The notes under the pieces are model-generated. The model was not told the origin of the DNA. It did not search any database and worked only from the letters and a program-made list of their open reading frames with translations. Below, piece after piece: positions 34,114-40,057 of a stretch of 40,057 nt of DNA. The DNA comes from Methanocorpusculum sp. (lineage in GTDB: Archaea > Halobacteriota > Methanomicrobia > Methanomicrobiales > Methanocorpusculaceae). Each line of letters opens with the position of its first letter. Position 1 is the stretch's first letter. The DNA is taken from assembly GCA_017387505.1 (NCBI GenBank), contig JAFOFB010000013.1, positions 1-40,057 on the forward strand, given 5' to 3'. The position numbers were made by a program, and so were the translations under genes.

Positions 34114-34626
34114 TTACTGGATAACGGAGAGGATTGCGTCTGCAAATGCCTTTGCGTCGAATGGTGACTTTGCGGTGATGATGTTTCCGTCAACAACAAC
34201 GTTATCAGAGACAATCTCTGCATTGTCGAGCTGTAATACGCGGATACATGCCGGAGTTTGTAAGGTGGTTGCCTTCTTGCCGTTTAAGAGTCCTGCCTCA
34301 CCGAGGATGACCGGAGCTAAGCAGATTGCTGCTGCAAACTTGCCGTTGTTTCCGATTTTGTTTGCGATATCGATGAGCTCTTCACATCTCCAGAGCTGGT
34401 CCTGACATCCGATTCCGCCGCCGATAATGATTCCGTCAAACTCGTCTGCGTTGACATCTGCGAATGCGATGTCTGCTTCAACGATTTCGCCGTGCATACC
34501 GTAACAGGTTCCCTTAACAGGTGCTGCTGTTACACATTCAACGCCTGCTGCTTCGAGTGCCTGCTTTGGAATGGTGTATGCTTCATCCATGAATCTGTCT
34601 GATGCGATTGCGAGAAGAACTTTCAT
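34114..34626 (-). CDS. DJ-1/PfpI family protein
   Basis: A 170-residue class I glutamine amidotransferase-like protein. The nucleophile elbow is AAICLAPV with Cys102. Glu15 in DEAYTIP is the conserved acid that activates the cysteine in DJ-1 proteins, and IIIGGGIG precedes. Members include glyoxalases, deglycases, proteases and chaperones, so the activity is open. ATG 34626 is preferred to 34659 because MKVLLAIASD is the usual start and a TATA-like TTTATC (complement of 34651-34656) lies 25-30 bases upstream. It is the first gene of the TPR/ATPase/nuclease operon. Confidence 0.85.
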   Translation of the reverse strand: MKVLLAIASDRFMDEAYTIPKQALEAAGVECVTAAPVKGTCYGMHGEIVEADIAFADVNADEFDGIIIGGGIGCQDQLWRCEELIDIANKIGNNGKFAAAICLAPVILGEAGLLNGKKATTLQTPACIRVLQLDNAEIVSDNVVVDGNIITAKSPFDAKAFADAILSVIQ

Positions 34627-34645
34627 GGTATAATGTTGGTTTTGA

Positions 34646-34714
34646 GAGTTGATAAACAACCCGTATTCAGAGGGTGGATTTTATGAATTAAGTGGTTCAT
34701 TGAACCGAAAAAAA
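34646..34714 (-). promoter_or_regulatory. Promoter region of the DJ-1/TPR/ATPase operon with 6-bp palindrome
   Basis: TTTATC on the minus strand (34656-34651) is a TATA-like box. GGTTCA-T-TGAACC (34694-34706) is a perfect dyad 68-80 bases before the DJ-1 start, suitable for an operator. T7 on the minus strand at 34714-34708 is probably the terminator of the DUF169 gene. Confidence 0.4.
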
Positions 34715-34722
34715 GAGGGTTG

Positions 34723-35421
34723 TTATTTCTTGGATCCTGGTGCTGCAGTAACCTTCTTTAAGTTTTCTGCAACATCTGCGATTACTTCAATAGGGAATCC
34801 TGCAACCATCTCTTCGTCCTTGATTCCGGAGAACTTACGGGAACCGTCACATCCAAGAGAGAAGTTTGGCTTTCCGTTTAAGAGAACATATGCGGTAGTG
34901 TCGGAACAGATGGACTGAATTCCTGCAAACTCAGGATAGATTCTGCCGCCTACGTTGTAAAGAGTACTCTGTGCAAGCTTGAGCATGGCCATCGGTTTTG
35001 CGAAGATGAGAACAACAGACGGCTCGAAGTTTGCCTTCTCGAGTGGTGCATAGATTGTTGCGTAGCTTTCCTGCGGGAGACTTGGGACGCCCTCCATGGT
35101 TCTTCTGGAAGAGTTGATGGTCTCGTATTTGCCAAGTTTGAAGTAGTGCTGTCCGGTCTTTAAGGTAGCTCCCTTCTCGCGAAGACCAAGAGCCCATGCT
35201 CCTCCACCGCACTGGTGTTTTGCATCGGTTGCGTAGAACACCTGTCCTTCGCGTGCGAGAGATACCATGCGGCAGTGACGTGTTGTTTCCTCAATTTCCG
35301 GGATTCCTTCCGGGATGTCTTCTGGTGACTGAGCAATTTTTACTGCGACCGGAGATCCTTCAAGTCCGATAAGTTCCTTTAACTCTGCGGATATTTTCTC
35401 GAAATCTGCAATATTAACCAT
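34723..35421 (-). CDS. DUF169 family protein
   Basis: A 232-residue protein with the family segments IGLEGSPVAVKIA near the start, CRMVSLAREGQVFYATDAKHQCGGGAWALGL (two cysteines plus Gly-rich loop), and SDTTAYVLLNGKPNFSLGCDGSRKFSGI with a third Cys. DUF169 proteins are common in methanogens and anaerobes; function is unknown, though the conserved cysteines could bind a metal or cluster. A longer frame to 35847 is rejected as it overlaps a divergent gene. ATG 35421 is preferred over ATG 35442 because GTATAAAG (35444-35451) is placed as a TATA box 23-30 bases upstream. Confidence 0.83.
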   Translation of the reverse strand: MVNIADFEKISAELKELIGLEGSPVAVKIAQSPEDIPEGIPEIEETTRHCRMVSLAREGQVFYATDAKHQCGGGAWALGLREKGATLKTGQHYFKLGKYETINSSRRTMEGVPSLPQESYATIYAPLEKANFEPSVVLIFAKPMAMLKLAQSTLYNVGGRIYPEFAGIQSICSDTTAYVLLNGKPNFSLGCDGSRKFSGIKDEEMVAGFPIEVIADVAENLKKVTAAPGSKK

Positions 35422-35443
35422 GTTGATATTTTGGTTGTTCATG

Positions 35444-35451
35444 GTATAAAG
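35444..35451 (-). promoter_or_regulatory. TATA box of DUF169 gene
   Basis: CTTTATAC on the minus strand, 23-30 bases before ATG 35421, giving a leaderless transcript. It decides the start choice for this gene. Confidence 0.5.
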
Positions 35452-35500
35452 AGGTATCATTCTCGAAAAGCATATCCCGTCTCCAAAGAAAAGAATATTC

Positions 35501-37237
35501 ATGAATGGGCAGTCAAAGGTAGCAGAACTAATCTCGGCAGTTAGTTCAGCAGGATTTTTTAAGAGAATATTTTCATGGAAATCCATAAAGGAAAAAGCGG
35601 TTCTTGCCCGTATGGAAGCAGAAAATGCTGAGTCCATGCATGCGGCAGAGATTCGCGAGATTACCTTCCGCTTAAGCGAGGCTGAAAAAAGAGCCCGCGA
35701 TGCAGAACAGGCAAGACTGGAATCTCTCAGAGAAGCAGATATCAGATACTCAAATGAAACCGCCCGTTCTGCAAGACTGTCAGAGGATCTTACAACTGCC
35801 CGTGAGATGTTAGCCGCAGAAACTGCCGCAAAGCAGGCTTTGTCCATGAGGCTTTCGGATGTGGATTCTGCAAAACGTGAACTTGCATCAGAGTATGCCG
35901 CATTAAAAGCCGATGCGGAAAATCTCGAAACAGATGCCCAAAACTACAGAGACTCTCTGGCTCTTGAAACAGCAGAGAGAATGACTGCATTATCCAGAAT
36001 CGAAGAACTTACAGCCGAAGTTGAAAAGACTTCATCCGAGCTTCGCTTAGTTCGAGACACTCTTGCCGCTGAATCTGAAGGAAGGAAGCTTTCTGCTGAG
36101 AAGTATGCTGCACTAAAGGAAGAGTATGACTCCATGTCTTTGGCATTTGTTGAGATGCGTGAGACAAGAGCAGTTGAAGCAGAGCAGTGCCGTACAGCTC
36201 TTGAAAATGCTGAAGAGTTGACTCTCAAATATGAAAAGGCCGCATCCGAACTTCAGTCCGTACGCGATATGCTGACAGCCGAATCTGAGGGACGAAAGAT
36301 TGAGACTCAGAAGTATGCGGAACTGAAGGCTGAGTTTGATGAGAAATCAATCGAGCTTTCTTCGGTAAAAGAACTCCTTGCCGCAGAGGAAAGTGTAAAA
36401 GAGGAGCGTACTGCAGAGTACGAACGCCGTGTTGAAAAGCTCAACACTTTAGTTGAGCAGATGGAAGCAGACCACGCAAAAGCAGAGGAGAGAATTCTAT
36501 CCGAGGTTGCCGAACGCGAGGAGCGGCTTTCTACTGCATGGCAGAGACATGAGAAGGATGTTTCAGAATCTATGAAGAGCATCGCTAAAAAGCATGATTT
36601 CATCAGATGTGATAAGGACGAGTATCCAAACCCGGGAACCCCGGATAATGTGTTCCTGATTGGCGGAATGTATACTGTCTTCGATGCAAAGAGTCCGAAA
36701 AATCCTGAAGAACTCAGCAACTTCCCGCAGTACCTGAAGGCTCAGGCGGAAGGTATGAAGAAGTACTGTAAGCATGAAAATGTGAGAAAGGATGCTTTCT
36801 TAGTCGTCCCGGCTTCTACTCTTGAAGTATTGACTACATTCATGTATGATTTGGCGGAGTACACCGTCTATGTCATCACTCCTGAGTCTATGCTTCCAAT
36901 CCTTCAGATGTTGAGGACTATCGAAAACTATGACTTCGCAGAGCAGTTAAGCCCTGAGGACAGAGACAAACTTTGCAGATTCATCGGTCGCCTGTCTCAC
37001 ACAACCAAACGCAAAGTCCAGATTGATACTTACTTCTCACGCGAACTGGTCAGCGTTCTTCGCGAGATTGACACACTGCCTGATGAGTTCGCAAACGACA
37101 TCGCTGTCTATGAGCAGAAGGCAAAGCTGAATCCTCCAATGGAGAAGCGTGCAAAGATGATTTCTGTAGCGGATGTATCAGCTGATGTTTCAAGGATTGA
37201 AAACGAGATTCTTGGATGGTCGGTTGTGGAAGAGTAA
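35501..37237 (+). CDS. Long coiled-coil protein with possible PD-(D/E)XK nuclease domain (RmuC-like)
   Basis: A 578-residue protein. Residues about 35-365 are charged heptad sequence, a long coiled coil, with a near-repeat: SELRLVRDTLAAESEGRK (179-196) and SELQSVRDMLTAESEGRK (249-266), spaced exactly 70 residues. The C-terminal domain (365-578) has PD at 381-382 followed by DAK at 395-397 (GGMYTVFDAKSP), a fit to PD-(D/E)XK nucleases. FPQYLKAQAEGMKKYCKHENVRKDAFLVVPAS follows. Coiled coil plus this core resembles RmuC, a suppressor of inversion linked to DNA ends. No signal peptide is seen. It is divergent from the DUF169 gene and opposite the ATPase operon. Confidence 0.72.
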   Translation: MNGQSKVAELISAVSSAGFFKRIFSWKSIKEKAVLARMEAENAESMHAAEIREITFRLSEAEKRARDAEQARLESLREADIRYSNETARSARLSEDLTTAREMLAAETAAKQALSMRLSDVDSAKRELASEYAALKADAENLETDAQNYRDSLALETAERMTALSRIEELTAEVEKTSSELRLVRDTLAAESEGRKLSAEKYAALKEEYDSMSLAFVEMRETRAVEAEQCRTALENAEELTLKYEKAASELQSVRDMLTAESEGRKIETQKYAELKAEFDEKSIELSSVKELLAAEESVKEERTAEYERRVEKLNTLVEQMEADHAKAEERILSEVAEREERLSTAWQRHEKDVSESMKSIAKKHDFIRCDKDEYPNPGTPDNVFLIGGMYTVFDAKSPKNPEELSNFPQYLKAQAEGMKKYCKHENVRKDAFLVVPASTLEVLTTFMYDLAEYTVYVITPESMLPILQMLRTIENYDFAEQLSPEDRDKLCRFIGRLSHTTKRKVQIDTYFSRELVSVLREIDTLPDEFANDIAVYEQKAKLNPPMEKRAKMISVADVSADVSRIENEILGWSVVEE

Positions 37238-37442
37238 ATCTTCTAATCTGAGGATTTCTAATAACCTTCATTTTTGAAAAAGAGATACTAAGCCTAACTC
37301 AATTTTGAAAATAATCCTTCTCCATCATAAACCAAAAAGGGATATTCCACCGCGGGGCGGCTTGCGGTGGAAATATTCTAAGTATGGTTATAGTTGGAAA
37401 ATTACTGTTTTAAAAAAGAATAGGGATGTTTTTGCTGTATCT
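37238..37442. repeat. Intergenic region with a 9-bp perfect hairpin
   Basis: Between two convergent genes. TTCCACCGC (37345-37353) and GCGGTGGAA (37364-37372) pair perfectly around a 10-base loop GGGGCGGCTT. The GC-rich loop shares GCGGGGCGGC with 39892-39901. No gene is visible in these 205 bases. A shared transcription end is the plain reading; a repeat family is possible. Confidence 0.5.
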
Positions 37443-39050
37443 TTATGCCTCTCTCAGCATTTCCCTATCCAGCATATCCATTTTTCCCGCAACACTTGTT
37501 AAGTCCGCAGGTACTGCAATCATGTTCAGTGCGGTACTAACGAAGTCAAGAGCAATCTCTAAGACTACAGCGATACCGAGTGCTTCGACCGGGATTCCAA
37601 GCTGAAGGAAGAGAATTGAGTAACAGGCAATGCCTCCTCCCGGAACCGGCGGGACTGCTAAAGCCAGAAGACCTGCGGTCAAAATTGCTGCAAAGAGCCA
37701 GGATAAGGTCATAGGTACTGCGTAGTAGCTTGCCATAAAGACACACACGCAGAAGAAAGTTGCCGCGTGACCGCATCTGGAGAATGCTGTTGCGAGCGGG
37801 ACACCGAAGTTTACCAGGTTCTTAGAAATTCCAAGACGCTTTTCACAGCACTCAACATTAGTTGAGAATGTTGCAACAGATGAAGCGGTTGTGAGTGCGA
37901 TGAGTAAAACCGGCATTACCTTTCTGATGAATACTGCAGGTTTTACCTTCTGGAAGATGCATGCCTCACCTAAGATTAAGATGATGTTTAGGATGACAGA
38001 TATTGCAAGAACAACGAAAAGGAGCAGAAGCTCTGAAGCATTGTTTACCATGTCGGTCAGCATCAGATTCAGCACGCTGATGAAAACAATAAGAGGCAGA
38101 AGGGTTGTAATCCACTCCATGATGAGCTGAACCAGACTGTTTGCCTGAGCTACGAACTGGACGATTACAGGAAGCTTCTTGTTCAAGATAAGCATAGCAA
38201 GACCAAACGCCACAGCAAGGAAGATAATCTGCAGGGTGTTTCCTTCAACGAACGGGGATATCAGATTGTCCGGGACAATGCCAAGGAGCATATCAAATAT
38301 CGCAAAGAACTCGCCGCCTCCGGTACTTCCTCCGGAGAATGAGAAGGTAAAGAACGGCAGAGCAACAAGCGTACAGATAACTAATGTGAAGTAGATTCTT
38401 CCAAAGTATCTGCCGATAACTTTTCGCCCAAGTGTGCCGAGAGTTGCTGTGTCTCCTATACTGTAGATACCCCAGATAAGGGATAAAAACATCATTGGAA
38501 GTGCCGTTGCGATTAAAAGCCCGATAAATGTATCAAAGAGAGGGCCAATCAGAACTTCGGAAAGTCCGTGTCTCATGTCATCAGAAAGCGTTCTGCAGAA
38601 GAGACCAACCAGAATGCCTGAGATAAGTGCAATACCTAAGTAGATAAGCGGATTTATCTTTCTCCGCTTCGGCATGATTGTAATCTGGTTTTCGCCGTTT
38701 ACATAGTGGTAGGATGGAGCAAGACCAATGTTTGCAAGAAGAGTCTGAACAGAGCTTCCTCCGTTTAACACACAGTCGCTGTCATTTCCAAACGGATTTA
38801 CACGCGTGCCTGCTGAGGTTAAAGTGATGTACTGTTTTCCAAGTTTCCTGCCTGACCGAAAACTGCACTCTGCACCTTCTCCTAATCCATCAAGCCATTT
38901 ATGCAGAACCTTTTCAACAACCGCATGTAAACGGTCAGCTGCCTGTGATTCGATATTGTCCTCTTTTAATGTCTCGGCAGTTAAGGTGCTGATTTCCTCC
39001 ACCACATCCTTTGACAGGCGGAAGTTTTTGGATTTTGCAGAAGGCGGCAT
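37443..39050 (-). CDS. Dicarboxylate/amino acid:cation symporter with N-terminal GHKL-like domain
   Basis: A 535-residue protein. Residues 130-535 form a DAACS-type transporter with about eight membrane segments and two re-entrant loops. TTASSVATFSTN stands for the serine-rich hairpin tip, PPVPGGGI for the second hairpin and EIALDFVSTALNMIAVPADL for the last helix. The NMDGT motif of the GltPh family is replaced by FSRCGHA, so the substrate may differ from aspartate. Residues 1-125 are soluble (LHAVVEKVLHKWLDGLGEGAECSFRSGR...INLT-like strand) and resemble a reduced GHKL ATPase fold. This extension is unusual for the family. It is monocistronic, with the tRNA gene upstream. Confidence 0.85.
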   Translation of the reverse strand: MPPSAKSKNFRLSKDVVEEISTLTAETLKEDNIESQAADRLHAVVEKVLHKWLDGLGEGAECSFRSGRKLGKQYITLTSAGTRVNPFGNDSDCVLNGGSSVQTLLANIGLAPSYHYVNGENQITIMPKRRKINPLIYLGIALISGILVGLFCRTLSDDMRHGLSEVLIGPLFDTFIGLLIATALPMMFLSLIWGIYSIGDTATLGTLGRKVIGRYFGRIYFTLVICTLVALPFFTFSFSGGSTGGGEFFAIFDMLLGIVPDNLISPFVEGNTLQIIFLAVAFGLAMLILNKKLPVIVQFVAQANSLVQLIMEWITTLLPLIVFISVLNLMLTDMVNNASELLLLFVVLAISVILNIILILGEACIFQKVKPAVFIRKVMPVLLIALTTASSVATFSTNVECCEKRLGISKNLVNFGVPLATAFSRCGHAATFFCVCVFMASYYAVPMTLSWLFAAILTAGLLALAVPPVPGGGIACYSILFLQLGIPVEALGIAVVLEIALDFVSTALNMIAVPADLTSVAGKMDMLDREMLREA

Positions 39051-39233
39051 GAATTGTTGCTTATCATTTGCTGTGAAGCAAGATTAATTGTGTGGTGGCT
39101 AAGAGGATACGAAATTAAGTGAATCTGAAATTGGATGATGAGAACAGAGATATTGGTGAGAAAAGATGCGCAAGGCGCGTAAAACCCCAAACCTTGAACA
39201 TATTGTAAGCGAGCTATAACGAGTAAATAATAT
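39051..39233. other. Intergenic region upstream of the symporter
   Basis: AT-rich gap of 183 bases between the symporter start and the tRNA 3' end. It should hold the symporter promoter (AATTAATC on the minus strand near 39081-39090, weak). I see no gene. Confidence 0.4.
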
Positions 39234-39317
39234 GCGAAGGAAGGGATTCGAACCCCAGAACTCCTATGAGAATAGACCCTGAATCTATCGCCGTTGACCT
39301 GGCTTGGCTACCTTCGC
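39234..39317 (-). tRNA. tRNA-Leu (anticodon CAG)
   Basis: The reverse strand begins GCGAAGG and ends CCTTCGC, a perfect 7-bp acceptor stem. The D arm has GCC/GGC, the anticodon stem ATAGA/TCTAT encloses TTCAGGG with anticodon CAG, a long variable arm fits class II tRNA-Leu, and the T loop TTCGAAT is present. The outer T-stem pair is a U-U mismatch and the next is G-U. No intron is seen and CCA is not encoded. ATTATAAAG upstream (about 39328-39336) is a good box A. Confidence 0.93.
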
Positions 39318-39491
39318 TCTAAAAGTGCTTTATAATATTCGTTGTATGTTGTTATAAAGGTAATGTTTCTTTTAAAAAGTATATCTGCGGTTTATGGTAT
39401 TTTGTTTTTTGTCCTCACTCGAGGAACACCAAGAGCCAACAGTAAACTTCCCTCTCCAAAAACAAAAATGCAAAACAGTTTGAATGATTTT

Positions 39492-39540
39492 AGACATACA
39501 CCCTATTTAAAGCGGTTGCAAACTCCGCAGGTGTATGTCT
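39492..39540. repeat. 11-bp inverted repeat enclosing a 4-bp stem
   Basis: AGACATACACC (39492-39502) and GGTGTATGTCT (39530-39540) are exact complements. GCGG (39512-39515) and CCGC (39525-39528) form an inner stem. It is the longest perfect hairpin noticed in the window; an RNA gene, a terminator-like stem or terminal repeats of a tiny element would all fit. Confidence 0.6.
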
Positions 39541-39921
39541 GTTTGTGGAATATGCCAGAGACGGCACTCAGAATAGAGTGACTGCGGCGGCAGTTAAACT
39601 CTGAATAATATATTGTCTTATCAAGTATAAAATGTTGTTCCAAAAGAGATATTGAGAAAAGGAGGATGGGATTCATCATCCTTTTCTCGCTTTCTGAGTT
39701 CCAACCAACCTCGTATTTCACGAGATACAGCCGCGAAGGCTGTTATAATTAAACATATGGTTTCTGTCATATTTCACAAACAGTCAGTTTTGCGGACTGA
39801 CCAGTATCTATATTGGATTCGATTGTATTTGAGAGTAACACAGAGCTAAATCACTCGAAAAATCCCAAATCCTTTTTCTAAAATCCGGGGTGCGGGGCGG
39901 CGACTCCGACGCGGGGCGAGA

Positions 39922-39955
39922 GCTTGCTCGAGCCATGAGCAAGCCTTTGGCTTGC
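39922..39955. repeat. Three mutually pairing segments (alternative hairpins)
   Basis: GCTTGCTC (39922-39929), GAGCAAGCC (39937-39945) and GGCTTGC (39949-39955). The middle segment can pair with the first (8 bp) or the last (7 bp), but not both, so two folds compete. This resembles an attenuator or switch, though no downstream gene is visible within the window. Confidence 0.45.
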
Positions 39956-40057
39956 GACCCTTACCTGCATGCGGCTCTTCGAGCCTTAGCAGGAACAAAT
40001 CTCTTTTTCACTATATGTTGAGTTTTGAGAAAACAGTTTAGATAATTTAGACATGCA

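Larger units (their letters stand above)
39318..40057. other. 740 bases without a convincing gene, rich in perfect hairpins
   Basis: Short open frames here lack family support, ribosome-binding sites or normal composition. Instead there are stems: 11 bp at 39492-39502/39530-39540 (with an inner 4-bp stem 39512-39528), 5 bp at 39565-39580, 5 bp at 39581-39594, and 12 paired bases with a 3-base bulge at 39654-39688. Further stems are 6 bp at 39727-39743, 6 bp at 39783-39801, 8 bp at 39922-39944, 7 bp at 39939-39955, and a nested 5+5 bp at 39964-39993. From about 39885 the sequence is sharply GC-richer than around it. Structured RNA or a decayed element are both possible. Confidence 0.5.

Noticed and set aside
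35422-35847. Long N-terminal extension of the DUF169 frame on the minus strand
   Set aside because: It covers the start of the divergent coiled-coil gene, has low-complexity Ser/Ala/Arg-rich sequence without family match, and the TATA box at 35444-35451 supports the shorter start at 35421.
39342-39849. Short plus- and minus-strand ORFs right of the tRNA gene
   Set aside because: No recognisable motifs, overlap with perfect hairpins, and no Shine-Dalgarno or TATA support.
39492-39993. CRISPR array or insertion-sequence ends
   Set aside because: The stems differ from each other in sequence and spacing, no direct repeats with regular spacers are seen, and no transposase or Cas gene is nearby.

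Overview
The window is a stretch of an archaeal chromosome, most likely from a methanogen of the order Methanomicrobiales and probably Methanocorpusculum-like. The evidence is the gene set: archaeal S-adenosylmethionine synthetase, archaeal NAC, archaeal TrmI, pyruvoyl arginine decarboxylase, archaeal-type GluRS, UPF0058, DUF2150 and DUF1616 proteins. Shine-Dalgarno sites of GGTGAT type appear where leaders exist, and many genes have a TATA box about 25-30 bases before the start codon, which implies leaderless mRNAs. The genus is inference; the domain is secure. Genes are tightly packed, with 1-17 base overlaps inside operons.

Layout. 1-1451 (-): start of a B12-dependent ribonucleotide reductase, divergent from pdaD (+). 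2193-4940 (-): purD, argF and a class II aldolase. 5056-6388: UPF0058 protein (-) and an ADP-ribosylglycohydrolase (+). 6393-9283 (-): recJ-like, PUA, NAC and trmI, an information-processing operon. 9368-12089 (+): DUF1616 membrane protein, metallo-beta-lactamase-fold hydrolase and iron-sulfur flavoprotein. 12065-14912 (-): glnA, PHP phosphoesterase and truA. 15003-16620 (+): flavin-binding PPOX protein, DUF2150 protein and a Cys-cluster protein. 16642-20278 (-): tandem acyl-CoA synthetase paralogs, the downstream copy broken by one in-frame TGA. 20624-25647 (-): mat-hisG-hisA-hisB, preceded by a small conserved protein, the archaeal RIB7-type reductase and an isoprenylcysteine methyltransferase-like protein. 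25747-29116 (+): an EF-Tu/SelB-like factor with a dead G domain, gltX, and an unknown protein.

29124-37237 is the most accessory-looking part. A tight minus-strand operon encodes a DJ-1/PfpI protein, a TPR protein with a C-terminal winged helix, a BrxD-like (DUF2791) P-loop ATPase and a YhaM-like OB-fold/HD nuclease. It is followed by a Fic-like protein without the catalytic motif. A DUF169 protein (-) and a long coiled-coil protein with a possible PD-(D/E)XK nuclease core (+) lie upstream. No other BREX gene is visible. This set is the best candidate for an undescribed system in the window, but its function is inference.

37443-40057 holds a dicarboxylate symporter with an N-terminal GHKL-like domain, a tRNA-Leu(CAG), and 740 bases without a convincing gene that are dense in perfect hairpins, possibly a structured RNA or a decayed element. 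Other notable signals are three sequence blocks kept at the same spacing upstream of both acyl-CoA synthetase paralogs (a natural footprint), and dyads at the nrdJ and glnA promoters.
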